From: Cephalotus follicularis
Taxonomy: Eukaryota; Streptophyta; Magnoliopsida; Oxalidales; Cephalotaceae
Direction of reading: 5' to 3'
DNA length: 64,000 nucleotides
Assembly: GCA_001972305.1 (NCBI GenBank)
Contig: BDDD01001498.1
Coordinates: 113,802 to 177,801, forward strand
Shown: positions 1 to 10,334 of the stretch, piece by piece
Numbering within the stretch: position 1 is the first letter of the stretch
How the letters are laid out: the number at the start of each line of letters is the position of its first letter
Notes under the pieces: generated by a model
What the model was told of the DNA's origin: nothing
The model's input: only the letters and a program-made list of their open reading frames with translations
Databases searched by the model: none
Program-made: the position numbers and the translations under genes

Positions 1-945
1 ATTCCGTATACTGTAGCTACTAAGCTCTGTTGAGTAAGTAGCTAGGGTTTCCCATATAATGGTTACTAAGCTCTGTTGAGTAAGTAGCCAGGGACTCCCT
101 TTTGGGTTACTAAGCACTGTTGTGTAAGTAACCGGTTGCTAAGCACTGTTGTGTAAGCAACTTGAATTAGATTGTGAGTCTGATGTGACACGATTGATAG
201 ATTGGTTGCCCGTTGTGACATGTTTGACTGTATCGGATTGTTTTGTCCGCCGTGACATGACTGTATTGGATTGGATTGATTTGTCCTCTGTGACATGTTT
301 TATTGGATTGATGGGTCCGCAGTGACCTGGTTGATAATTTGTATGGTTATAGCCAGTTGGCATAGTCGTACCTTTTGGCCCATATACATATATACGTACA
401 TATATATATGTGTATACATATCGCGTATTGCATCATGGTGCATTCATTTCATGTCATTCATTATCGTTGTCCCCAAAGTGCATTTATATTTTCTCTACTT
501 AGCCGAGTGAGGACAAAGGCTAACCCCCTACATTTCAGGTTGATGCAACGGATTGTCACCGTTGGGCTTGGGGTAGCGAAGTGAAGTTTAAATTGTGTTT
601 TCCTTCGAGGAATGTTTAAGCTAGTCGTTGTAATAATGAATTGTCCTTATGTTGTATTTACTTTGAGAAGTGTTTACTTTTTGGATTACTTTATTGGTGT
701 TTTAATGTAACTGATCGAATATTGATCACGCTCCGTTTAAGGGCAATTGACAATGGTTATAAGATGATAAATGCTAGTATTATGTTGTATGGGATGCATA
801 ATATGTGTGGTTTCAGCTTATGATTCACATGCTTCCGCAAGATATTATGTTTTGAAAGGTTTAAATTTATTCGTATTTTGCAATAAGCTGAATATATGTT
901 GATTGCCATGACCTAAATGTTGTGTTATGGAAGCGGGGTGTGACA
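1..945 (+). repeat. 5' LTR of element A (3' part only)
   Basis: This matches 5810-6886 nearly base for base and ends GGGTGTGACA just before the PBS. From left to right it holds stem-loop repeats (1-165), a degenerate repeat around TGTGACAT of about 45 bp (175-340), the conserved acceptor-like box (495-538) and the U5-like tail. Coding-length frames here are chance. Confidence 0.92.
495..538 (+). promoter_or_regulatory. Conserved LTR box resembling branch point plus 3' splice site (A, 5' LTR)
   Basis: The box opens with CTACTTAGCC and closes with GGCTAACCCCCTACA and TTTCAG. The same box occurs in the 3' LTR of A and in the otherwise divergent LTRs E, F, I and J. CTAAC fits a plant branch point, and the C/T-rich run before CAG fits a 3' splice site. 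Conservation is seen directly; the splicing role is inferred. Confidence 0.6.
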
Positions 946-949
946 ACAG

Positions 950-961
950 TGGTATCAGAGC
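950..961 (+). other. Primer binding site of element A
   Basis: TGGTATCAGAGC lies 4 bases after the LTR end. It is the usual complement to the 3' end of initiator tRNA-Met used by most plant LTR retrotransposons. Confidence 0.93.
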
Positions 962-1061
962 ATATATCCATTTATATACTTATCTTGGATAAGTTCCTTG
1001 GCAATTAACGAATTGTTTCCTTGAGATGATTACTAATGACATATTTTCCATATACGAACAA

Positions 1062-2270
1062 ATGGAGAGAAGGAGAACACGTGCGAGAGCTAGAGTCACT
1101 GAGGTAAATACTCCCCAGGAAGCGAATAAAAGGAGAGATCCAATGGATCGTATGGCTGATTACTTTTAGCAGCAGATGGCTGCTAATGCAGCTAACATGG
1201 AGGAGATGCGAAGATTGTATGCTCAAGCTCAGCCTTAGCAGATGGCTCCTGCTTATGGTGTACATGATGACTGTAATCGGTTTTGAAGGAACCTTGAGAG
1301 GTTCATGAGACAGAATCCTCCTAGTTTCAAAGGGGAGCTTGATGCCACTATTGCTGAGAGGTGGCTACAGGATCTAGAAAAGATCTTTGAAGTGATGGAC
1401 TGCACCGATGACCAAAAATTAAAGTTTGCAGTATATCGACTCTGGGGTGACGCCATCCACTGGTGGGAGATGGTCAAGGCATTGTGGGAGTCAGCTGGGC
1501 TCGATGGTACATGGGAAAGGTTCCAAAGGGAGTTCCTTGACACTTATGTACCTCGAATTGAACAAGAACGGAGAGAGACGGAACTCCTGGAGCTTCAACA
1601 AGGAGAGATGACTGTGGCCGAATACCAGGCCAGGTTTATGGAGCTAGCCAGACACTCAGCCTATCTGGTAGCCGACGAATAAAAGAAGATTCATAGGTTC
1701 TTGAGAGGCCTGCGACCGGATCTTCGGTCAAGGATTAGAGTGATGGAATTGGGGACTTTTGTACAAGTCGCTCAAAAGGCGAGATCGCTGGAGAGTATCC
1801 AAATTGAAGACCGCGCTGAGACGGCTCACGTGCAGCAGGACAGACAGGCCCCCACACAGTCTAGACCAGCTCCATTGAAAGGGCAGGGTAGTGGTTCTCC
1901 GACAAAATCATCAAAGAACAGACTTCAACAGACCGCTATTCAGGGTACTCCTAGTCGAGGGAGTAATACGAGGATTGGAGTCTGTCCTTATTGTGGCCGC
2001 AAGGGCCATCAACCGGAAGATTGCTGGTGGAATAATGGGTTTTGCACGAAGTGTGGAGCACCTGACCATTTACGGAGGGATTGTTCGATGAGGCAACTGA
2101 CAGTGCCCACTGGACCTGCGAGTGATGGTGGCACCACAGCTAGACCTTCATGGTGGAGAGATACCGGTAAAAGCATCATGAGAGGTAAGGCTTTCGCTCT
2201 CAGTTTTAAATCTTACTTATATTGTCAAAAGTACATCGTATTGTTAGTGATCGTAACTGTTATTGATTGA
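1062..2270 (+). pseudogene. gag: gag of element A, nonsense-broken
   Basis: Gag would form the particle coat and package RNA. One reading frame runs from the ATG at 1062 to 2270. It carries a basic N-terminus, a retrotransposon gag domain (PPSFKGELD, WWEMVKALWE, FLRGLRPDLR) and two zinc knuckles: CPYCGRKGHQPEDC near 1983-2024 and CTKCGAPDHLRRDC near 2044-2085. Four in-frame stops interrupt it (two TAG and one TGA before 1300, and TAA at 1680), and all can be read as C-to-T changes of Gln or Arg codons. There is no frameshift. The frame reads GKAFAL near 2187, where protease should begin in relatives, and then runs into unrelated sequence. Confidence 0.88.
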
Positions 2271-3620
2271 ATGGATTGTCTATAGTCGTGATTGAGTGGA
2301 TGTGAAGTTAGGACCTTCGGGACTGACTAATGAGTGCAAGAATGAATGAGCGATTGAATTGACCGTCTAATGAATGATTGAATGGCTGTTTAGATATCTA
2401 AGTGAACAAATGACTATATATGTTGGTGTGGAACAACATATATACTCAGTTGATGATATATAGTAGAGTTATTGATGACAGATTGTGTTATGACTTATAT
2501 AGATGTGAAATGACATTGTTTATATTGCTTATGCTATGTACGCATCTCACATTATTGACATTATATATATATCTGCTACACCCCGACACGCATCCATTGC
2601 ATATGTATGTTGTACACAGCCATTGGCTGCTGAGCGTTTCATTGAAATGAAGTGGGTCAGGTTCAGGTTCAGATGACAGCTACAGTGATTAGTCAAGACA
2701 AACGCATGGTAAGAAATTATATTTATCCAGCTTATCTTGTGTTATATGAATAAAGTAAGGGAACTGATGTTTTGAGGTTTGTTATTGTACATTATATGAC
2801 CTGCCGGCTTGTGGCAGTGCTGCAAAATAAATGTGTGTTGATGTATTGGACCTGCCGGCATATGGCAGTGCATAAGTTGATCGGTGTATGATATTATTGG
2901 ATATGATCAGACCCATCTTTTGAGGTTTTGACATGATTATCCTTCGCATGCGTATGATATTATTGGATATGATCAAACCCATCATTGAGGGTATTGAAAG
3001 GATTGTCCTTTCCATGCAAATGATATATTTGGATTTAGTTGAGATGTAGTCTGGCGTGGGCAGAGCCCCCAGCATATAGATTGTGATGAGATGAGGGTTG
3101 ATCCCCAAACATATAAACTGTGGTTTATCAGGTGGCATGGAGTCCGATAATCGAATACTTCATACCAAAATTTTGAGAAATTCTAAGAGTATGATTTTAA
3201 TGGATCCATCACTTGAGATATTATAATGATGATTCGGATCTAAATTGTGGTTGTTGAGGGCTGAGCCCATTTGTGAACTTTTGGTTTCTCCTTCGGGAGT
3301 GTGAATATATAAAATGTGTTTTCTTTACAGAGGGCATAGTCCTGTAAACGAATACTTCATGCCCGATTTTCGGGAGATTATAAGAGTTGAAATGTATTCA
3401 ATTGATTATTCCGCTGATGTGATATGATTGATAAAGTGGTAATTGGAGTTATTTGAAGTTGCGGAATAATAATATGTGATATGTTGGGTTCTTGGAGACC
3501 CAGTGATATGGGTATAGTATGGTTACATATCGAACGGATACAGATTGTACGGTTACGGAATGCACGGTCATAAACCATATGACTATGGATCGTATGATTA
3601 CGAATGGTTTGATGTGGATA
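2271..3620 (+). other. Non-coding centre of element A with captured LTR-like sequence
   Basis: No coding signal is visible. Bases about 2570-2960 resemble the 3' half of the LTRs of G and C (compare 31650-31930 and 25460-25680). Shared features are the 'tacacagccat' and 'gggtcaggttcaggt' stretch and 'gacctgccggcttgtggcag'. A 66-bp unit beginning TGATATTATTGGATATGATC starts at 2889, 2955 and (degenerate) 3021. A second duplicated block, 'gaatacttcat', recurs near 3150 and 3350. This stretch occupies the place where protease, RT and RNase H belong. Confidence 0.65.
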
Positions 3621-3790
3621 AGCTGTGGTCACAAGCCTATTGCTCCAGCTTTCCGTACATCCGGCGATTAACAAGATGTATCGAGATCTGAAGCTCGATA
3701 TGGGTGGAAGTGTGATGGTAATACCATGGGCTTTGAAAGCCACTTAGAACGTGAGGAAGAAGTGAAGGCATTCTACCTTCACATGTTTAA
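3621..3790 (+). pseudogene. pol remnant of element A (integrase N-terminus joined to chromodomain end)
   Basis: Bases 3621-3710 match the region of C near 17395-17475 that encodes the integrase zinc-finger start (SQAHCS...IHPG...KMYRDLK), but with frameshifts. Bases 3718-3790 resemble the last part of a chromodomain (YHG...ERED...YPHLF) and are followed by the 'aatct-ggg-gagattt' sequence found after pol in C and G. The integrase core between them is gone. Confidence 0.6.
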
Positions 3791-3819
3791 TCTAGGGAAT
3801 CTTGGGATGAGATTTCTTT

Positions 3820-3832
3820 AAAGAGGGGAGGA
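3820..3832 (+). other. Polypurine tract of element A
   Basis: AAAGAGGGGAGGA lies directly before the TGTAACGCCCCG start of the 3' LTR. It primes plus-strand synthesis. The same tract precedes the 3' LTRs of C and G. Confidence 0.9.
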
Positions 3833-4180
3833 TGTAACGCCCCGAATTTCATAAATAATTATTATGAAATTGGTGCGTGTACAGTTGTGATAAAATCGAT
3901 ATAGCCTGGAGTAATAAAAAGGCAATACGCATTTAAGTCGTAATAGTGTTAGCTAAGACGGCTAATAAAACCTATTTTTAATGCGCGACAATAAAGCCCA
4001 AATGTTCGCATTTTTATTGCGATTATTTTGGTGGTCATTTGGATAATTTATGTCGCTATTCGCGAAAACATCGGGACTCATACCTTAGTATTTTACCAGA
4101 AAATACTAAGGAGGAAGCAAAATAATAAAAGAAGAAGGGGGGAGACACGGGCGCATAGCGCGCACGTACGAAGAACCTGC

Positions 4181-4184
<4 letters not shown>

Positions 4185-4224
<40 letters not shown>
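4185..4224 (+). repeat. GA microsatellite in LTR of A
   Basis: About twenty uninterrupted GA units, followed by degenerate GA-rich sequence to about 4258. Purine-rich leaders at comparable positions occur in G, C and M, so this may lie just downstream of the transcription start. The overlapping open frames coding Ser/Leu or Arg/Glu runs are artefacts of the repeat. Confidence 0.95.
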
Positions 4225-4227
<3 letters not shown>

Positions 4228-5024
4228 GGAGAGATAGCGGGAGAGAGAGGGAGAGAGGGCGCCGGAGACGACGCCGGAGCCAACCACGTGACCGGGAGAG
4301 GACGGCGGACCACCCAGGCACGCCTACCGCCGGTAAGCTCTTCCCCCTTCCCCTATTTTCTCTTCTTTTTCTTCTTCTCCCCGCCACTGTCGCGCCTCCG
4401 CCGTGCGTTTCCCAGCGCCGTTAGCGTCTCGGATGGCGTGGGTTATGGTGTAGAAGGTCCGCTCTACCCATTTCCACCACCGGTGAGGCGTGATTTTGCT
4501 AGAATCGGCCGAAATAGCTTGGCTGAGTCGACTCAGCTAGCCGACTCACTGTCCCCTTGGACCGCGCGTTTAGCGCTGAGTCTTGGCCGGTTTGAGGTAG
4601 GGATGTGTAAACCTGTTGAATGTGTGGCGTTTTTGGGTGGCGATTGGACCTGTTGAGGTCCGGCGAGTCAACTCAGTGAGTCGCAACTCATTTCCGGCTG
4701 TGGCGCAGTGTTCGGCGCCGATTCCCGACGAGTCGTGAGCGGTTCTCTGTAGACCGTTCAATGTCGAACCCGTTGATGGGTGTTTCGTAAGCTGGATGAG
4801 TCGGCCAGAATCCGGCCGGCGTTTCGGTGACGGCAATGCTTTGTGCGTTGATCGTAACGGAAATGTGTTGTATGTGAAGTGTGCGAGTGGCAATTGGATT
4901 TGGCATTGAGAAATTGATCAATTGGCGAGAACCGGGTTCGGTTCGATGGTTATTGGGAAAGGTTCGACAATTGAACCTACGGCTCGACTCTGGTGCTATT
5001 GTTGCGATTCCTAACTTGGAATCA

Positions 5025-5034
5025 AAGGTAGGGG
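5025..5034 (+). promoter_or_regulatory. Splice-donor-like site in LTR of A
   Basis: AAAG|GTAGGGG, with GT at 5028. LTR E carries the same 'atcaaaggtagggg' context (21241-21254), and F and I carry GAG|GTAGGG at matching positions. Paired with the box at 6436-6479 it would define an intron of about 1.45 kb. Inferred. Confidence 0.45.
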
Positions 5035-5261
5035 TACTTGTAGGGAATTTGTACATACATATTTGAGTTCAATTGTAATGAGTGTTCATTTGATGAAATG
5101 CATGGATTATGAATTGTGTGATTCTGTTAGTGTTGCTATGAATAGTTAACTTGTAATGCATATTGCGTTTTACAATGATTGCGGATTGAATGGCATGCGT
5201 TGTATGCTTGAGTCCTATTGGTTTTGAGACGTATTGAAGGAACCGTGTTTTGGTTCGCTTA

Positions 5262-5572
5262 ACCGTCGACGCTTAGGAAAGAAGCGTTGATGCTATGGAC
5301 TGTTATACGGAGAATGAGTCCTATTTTCGCGATAAACGTCGACGCTTAGAGAAAACGTCGACGCCATGATTCGTTGTGTGTGAGAATGGACACGTGTAGC
5401 GTTGACGCCTGAGGTTCCTACCTCAAAGCGTCGACGCCAAGGGAATAAGCGCTGACGCTAAGAGTTTAGTGGCGACACTTAAGTGATTGGATTTAACGTT
5501 GACGCCTAGAGTAGACGTTAACGGCTAAGAGAACTGATATAAACGTGGACGTCTAGAGTTAGGTGATGATGC
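5262..5572 (+). repeat. Palindrome array, GCGTCGACGC version (LTR of A)
   Basis: About a dozen copies of a GTCGAC-centred palindrome, best form AGCGTCGACGCTTA, many decayed to GTTGAC or GCTGAC. Several consecutive starts are 19-21 bases apart, for example 21, 19, 21 and 21. Spacers are poorly conserved. It lies inside the putative LTR intron. Confidence 0.85.
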
Positions 5573-5792
5573 CAAAAGAGTCTGTTTGCGCTTTGAGCAT
5601 ATGGTTGCTTGCATATTACTGTGGATTGGTCGAGATTTCCTAGCTTTGTGCCGGTTAGCGTCAATGTGACTGTGGATTGAAACGAGGTTTCAAAGGACTG
5701 TTACATATTTTGAATAAATATGTTTTGACAAGTAGTTTATATTACATAAATTACTTGATGACTGTTTTGGAAAGGACTGTTATATATATATA

Positions 5793-6105
5793 CTCTGTTG
5801 AGTAAGTAGCCGGAGATTCCATATACGGTAGCTACTAAGCTCTGTTGAGTAAGTAGTTGGGGTTTCCCATAGAATGGTTGCTAAGCTCTGTTGAGTAAGT
5901 AGCCAGGGAATCCCTTTTGGGTTACTAAGCTCTGTTGAGTAAGTAGCCAGGAACTCCACTACTAAGCTCTGTTGAGTAAGTAGCTAGGGTTTCCCATATA
6001 ATGGTTACTAAGCTCTGTTGAGTAAGTAGCCAGGGACTCCCTTTTGGGTTACTAAGCACTGTTCTATAAGTAACCGGTTGCTAAGCACTGTTGTGTAAGC
6101 AACTT
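5793..6105 (+). repeat. Stem-loop repeats with compensatory changes (LTR of A)
   Basis: Repeats of 'tactaagctctgttgagtaagta' type, about 60 bp apart, each able to pair its ends. Stems read GCTACT/AGTAGC, GTTACT/AGTAAC and GTTGCT/AGCAAC around loops of about 15 bases. The arms thus change together. The copy in the 5' LTR occupies 1-165. Confidence 0.75.
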
Positions 6106-6435
6106 GAATTAGATTGTGTGTCTGATGTGACACGATTGATAGATTGGTTGCCCGTTGTGACATGTTTGACTGTATCGGATTGTTTTGTCCGTCGTGACAT
6201 GACTGTATTGGATTGGATTGATTTATCCTCTGTGACATATTTGATTGGATTGACGGGTCCGCAGTGACCTGATTGATAATTTGTATGGTTATAGCCACTT
6301 GGCATAGTCGTACCTTTAGGCCCGTATACATACATACGTACATATATATATGTGTATACATATCGCGTATTGCATCATGGTGCATTCATTCATGTCATTC
6401 ATTATCGTTGTCCCCAAAGTGCATTTATATTTTCT

Positions 6436-6479
6436 CTACTTAGCCAAGTGAAGACAAAGCCTAACCCCCTACATTTCAG
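6436..6479 (+). promoter_or_regulatory. Conserved acceptor-like box (A, 3' LTR)
   Basis: Second LTR copy of the box at 495-538, with a few substitutions (AGCCAAGTGAAGAC). The CTAACCCCCTACATTTCAG core is intact. Confidence 0.6.
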
Positions 6480-6886
6480 GTTGATGCAGCGGATTGTCAC
6501 CGTTGGGCTTGGGGTAGCGAAGTGAAGTTTAAATTGTGTTTTCCTTCGAGGAATGTTTAAGTTAGTCACTGTAATAATGAATTGTCCTTATGTTGTATTT
6601 ACTTTGAGAAGTGTTTATTTTTGGGATTACTGTATTGGTGTTTTAATGTAACTGATCGAATATTGATCACGCTCCGTTTCAGGGAAATTGACAATGGTTA
6701 TAAGGTGATAAATGCTAGTATTATGTCGTATGGGATGCATAATATGTGTGGTTGCAGCTTATGATTCATATGCTTCCCCAAGATATTATGTTTTGAAAGG
6801 TTTTAATTTATTCGTATTTTGCAATAAGCTGAATATATGTTGATTGCCATGACCTAAATGTTTTGTTATGGAAGCAGGGTGTGACA

Positions 6887-9062
6887 CATATCATATACTA
6901 GAATCGATTCATACGCCTCTATCACATAGTGGATCCATAAATCCACCTCATGGGATTTATTCATAACACTTAGAGACGCCGTAGACTAATCACACCGCTA
7001 CGGAAGTGTCATGTCCCCGTGCCAGGCCTACGACATGCCTATGGTACGCCCCATAGGTGGGTACAATACTCAGTATTCAATCATTTCGAAAACATTGATT
7101 TATCAAATCAATTTAAAAACACATAAATATGCTTTCACAAAACATATTTGAAAGTCGTTCACAACGATATCTTAACGTACATTTCATACTCAAAACATCA
7201 ACTCATTTATTTTTCGTGATAAAAAGATGATATTTTCATAACATATCGTAACGTATCTTAGCATAAAAATAAAGTCAGGAACATTTAAATTCATAAAATG
7301 TCAAAAACCAACTTTATTTCCGAAACATATCATAAAATGTAATCAAGTCTATAAAACGAGAACATAGAGTAAAACTGATTTTAGTTCGATAATCAGATAG
7401 CCAAGGAACGATAGAAATCCGTATCTTATGCGTTCACAAAGCACTTACGGGTAGATGATTTAAATCAAACTCCCCTTGAAGCACAACAATCTAAAAGACA
7501 CCCAAAACCATTCATATAAGGGTCTAAGAAACATCAGAGACATTAAACAGACTTATAACAGTGTTTAGAAAAGACCCGGATTGATTCGAGGAACAAACGA
7601 ATCAAAACAGTTGAAAACAACACTTTTCTGGGCAAAACAGCTGACTGTTACAGAGCACCAGCCGACTGAGGAAGCTTGGCAGTCGACTAATCACAAGGGC
7701 CAGTCGACTACACAAGACAGACTGCAGGCAGTCGACTGTCACATAGATCCAGTCGACTGTGCATATCAAGGTAGTCGACTTGTTCATAGGGCAGTCGACT
7801 ACACAACACAAGACAGTTGACTGTTTTCATATGGCAGTCGACTGCTCATCCAATCCAGCCGCCTGTCCACAAGAACAGCCGACTGTTCTGGACGACAGAA
7901 CAGCAGAAACTCGACATTTCTATGCGAGAACTTGTCCAAACATGTCTAACATGGTACCAGAGGCTTAAACACATCTACGGATGACATTGTATGGTGTTTA
8001 GACAAATTAAAAACATAGAATTATGATGATCATAGGACCAGTGGCTATAATCAAAGAAGAACGAAGTGAACTCTAATCACATGTCTACACTTTATGATTC
8101 AATTTTACTGTCAAAAGTCATATTCAGTTGTTAAGATCACATTACAACCTGTCTATGATGTTTAAAACATACTGACAGAATTAAGAACACAATGACAAAA
8201 CACAATAAGGCAGGAATTCAAAACTTAAAGGACACTAAGAACAAAACCAAAGACAAAGTGAATAAATCATTACAGTGAAATTACTAACCTGCAAGGATTA
8301 TCAAGAACAGCGAAACAGTAGAAGAATACCACAATTAATTTGTTACCCGGCTGTGAACAAAACAAAAGAGGAAAGAATGCAAACCAAATACAACCTTAAT
8401 GCCATCCAAGGAAAGACATAACCCAACACAAAATAACATAGGATTGAGAGGACATAACCAACCTGATTTTTGATGAATGAAACAACACCAGATCACAGTA
8501 ATTTCCACTTGCAATTTCGGCAGTGACAGGCTTTGTAAAGGTGAGAGAAATATCCCATAACAATGGCAAGGCATTCTTAAACATGAAAGAAAGAGTAATT
8601 TGAGGGATGAATAAGGAAGAAGAGGATACAAGAATCGGATTATTAAGGAAGAAAGGGATTGGAAACGTGTAAAAATAATGAGGGGAGGAGAGTATTACGG
8701 GAGAAGAGAAGAAAGGAAAGAAAGAAAGAAGGAAAGAAGAAAGAAAGGAAAAGATAAAAGAAAATAAATAAAATAAGATAAAAGGATTTTAAGATAAAAA
8801 GGAATTGTTTTAATATTTTGAAAGTTCTAAAATTAAGTTTGATAAATAAAAAATAGAAAGACATAACATAGGCCCAACCCAACGTACATTAACATATAAA
8901 CATATCCAAAATTCAGGCTAGTATCAAACAGCTCAAATCACATAAGCCCAAAACACAGGTCGACCGGACTTAAAAAAATAAAACAAATTTAAAAGCCCGA
9001 AAACAACACACATACATATATAAAATATCCATAAAGTACATACGAACAAGCAGGGTATTACA
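6887..9062 (-). repeat. 3' LTR of element B (truncated by element A)
   Basis: Matches 14158-15957 of the other LTR but keeps about 300 bp (near 7270-7565) and about 70 bp within the palindrome array that the other copy has lost. It starts on its own strand with TGTAATACCCTG at 9062. The AG-rich minus-strand leader (8580-8800 on plus) and a donor-like CAG|GTTAGT near 8288 are preserved. Confidence 0.92.
7637..7888 (-). repeat. Palindrome array, CAGTCGACTG version (left LTR of B)
   Basis: Twelve copies of CAGTCGACTG or one-base variants (CAGCCGACTG, CAGTTGACTG, CAGCTGACTG). Counted start to start the steps are 21, 21, 21, 28, 21, 22, 20, 22, 21, 21 and 20 bases. Spacers differ from each other. 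Confidence 0.92.
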
Positions 9063-9083
9063 TCCACCCCCCTTTAAAAAGGA
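9063..9083 (-). other. Polypurine tract of element B
   Basis: On the minus strand this reads AAAGGGGGGTGGA directly before the LTR start TGTAATACCC. Confidence 0.9.
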
Positions 9084-9115
9084 TTTCGTCCCGAAATCAC
9101 AAACACAAACATACC

Positions 9116-10334
9116 TCAAGCAAACAAGTGCGGATATCGCTCCCGAATATGCTCCTCAAGCTCCCAAGTAGCCTCACGTTCGGGGTGATTCCTCCACAGA
9201 ACTTTCACAAAAGAAACGGTCTTGCTACGTGTCACCCGTTCCTATCGATCCAGAATAGCCTCGACCTCCTCGTCACAAGATAGATCTTCCCGAATACTGT
9301 CCAACGGATAGTGAACCACATGTAGGGGATGATACTGATAACCTCTCAGCAAAGACACGTGGAACACGTTATGGACGTGTGCTAACTGCAGAGGCAAAGC
9401 TAACCGATAAGTAACCGCGCCTATCTTCTCCAGAACTTTGAAAGGCCCGATAAACCGCGGACTCAACTTTCCCTTCAGCCCAAAACGTCGAACTCCTTTC
9501 CAAGGTGAAACTTTCAAGAACACATGTTCCCCTACCTTGAACTCCAAGTTCCTCCGATGTCTGTCCGCATAACTCTTCTATCGAGATTGAGCTGCTTTCA
9601 ATCTCTCCCTTACTATAGACACTTTCTCCGTAGTGATCTGCACTAGCTCGGGTCCCTCGATAACTCGCTCTCCAACCTCATCCAAACATGTCGGAGCTCG
9701 ACACTTTCTCCCATATAGAGCTTCAAACAGAGCCATACCGATACTATCGTGCCAACTGTTATTGCAGGTAAACTCCACCAAGCTCAAATATTCGTCCCAG
9801 TTTCCAGTCCACTCCAAAGCACAAGACCTCAACATATCCTCCAAGGTCTGTATGGTCCTTTTAGTCTGCCCATCTATCTGTGGATGGAAAGCTGTACTGT
9901 AACTGAGCATAGTACCCCAAGCTTTCTGAAACCCTTTCCAAAACCGCGAAGTTAAATGAGGATCCCTATCCGAAACAATGGATACCGGAGTCCCATGTAG
10001 TCTCACAGAACCCGGATGTATAGAAAATGGAGAACTGTGTGCCTCTGACAAAACAGCATCTCTGATAGAAGAATCTGACGGAACACACAACCGATTACCC
10101 AGCCATATCACACCATGCTCATCCATACGAAACTTTGATTGCTTACCCTTTTCAACATTCTGGACTAAAGCCCAAAGCTCACCATCATCACTCTGAGTTG
10201 TCTTAATCCGAGATATAAGAGTAGGCTCTACACTCATTGTAGCAATACAACCTTCAGAACTCTGAACATACAGATGTAAATCCATTCGCTCCATGTCAGC
10301 TATCAACTGCGGCTGAGTAAGCAAAGCCGCTACA
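9116..10334 (-). pseudogene. pol: Integrase and chromodomain of element B, with core deletion
   Basis: The integrase start (FSIHPGS, near 10007-10027) passes straight into [17 protein letters not shown]. The HHCC finger end, the first catalytic Asp and the region up to the second Asp are therefore missing. The GQ-x-E glutamate is Lys (GQTKRTIQ). Downstream are the integrase C-terminal fold (EHVFLKVSPWKGV, HNVFHVSLLRGY) and a chromodomain tail (VLWRNHPEREATWELEEHIRERYPHLF), which in relatives guides insertion to heterochromatin. Stops lie near 9575 and 9240. It cannot encode an active enzyme. Confidence 0.88.

Larger units (their letters stand above)
1..6886 (+). mobile_element. Element A: gag-only Ty3/gypsy element, left end off window
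   Basis: A plus-strand LTR element cut by the left window edge. The order is the 3' end of the 5' LTR, an initiator-Met type PBS, a broken gag, a non-coding centre, a short pol remnant, a polypurine tract and a complete 3.05-kb LTR. The last 945 bases of the two LTRs align closely throughout, which defines both ends (TG...CA). It lacks protease, RT, RNase H and most of integrase, so it could only have moved with enzymes from a relative. It sits inside the left LTR of element B, whose sequence resumes at 6887. The double zinc knuckle of gag and the chromodomain-like remnant point to the chromovirus branch; the exact lineage is inference. Confidence 0.9.
3833..6886 (+). repeat. 3' LTR of element A (3054 bp)
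   Basis: It runs from TGTAACGCCCCG to GGGTGTGACA. In order it contains a GC-rich 5' third with a GA microsatellite, a donor-like site at 5028, a GTCGAC array (5262-5572), stem-loop repeats (5793-6105), a TGTGACAT repeat zone and the acceptor-like box (6436-6479). Its length is unusual for LTRs in general but fits long-LTR chromoviruses. LTR M at the right edge of the window has a similar GC-rich 5' third. Confidence 0.92.

Noticed and set aside
950-961. tRNA gene
   Set aside because: Only the 12-base complement to the tRNA 3' end is present, next to an LTR, so it is a primer binding site.
2889-3030. Satellite DNA
   Set aside because: Only three degenerate 66-bp units inside element A, so a local duplication.
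4028-4656. Open frames over the GA repeat and GC-rich LTR start
   Set aside because: They encode simple Arg/Glu or Ser/Leu runs caused by the microsatellite, lie in an LTR and show no domain.
4570-5056. Minus-strand open frames of 107 and 122 codons in the LTR of A
   Set aside because: They lie in the LTR body, overlap each other in different frames and show no recognisable domain. Long frames are expected in GC-rich sequence.
7637-7888. CRISPR-like repeat and spacer array
   Set aside because: The repeats are only 10-12 bases, variable and palindromic, with 10-11 base spacers, no leader and no cas genes. The setting is a plant retrotransposon LTR.
8335-8882. Leu/Phe-rich minus-strand frames in the LTR of B, like a membrane protein
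   Set aside because: Repeated in the other LTR (15239-15780). They come from the AG-rich leader read in antisense of the purine strand, so composition explains the hydrophobic run.
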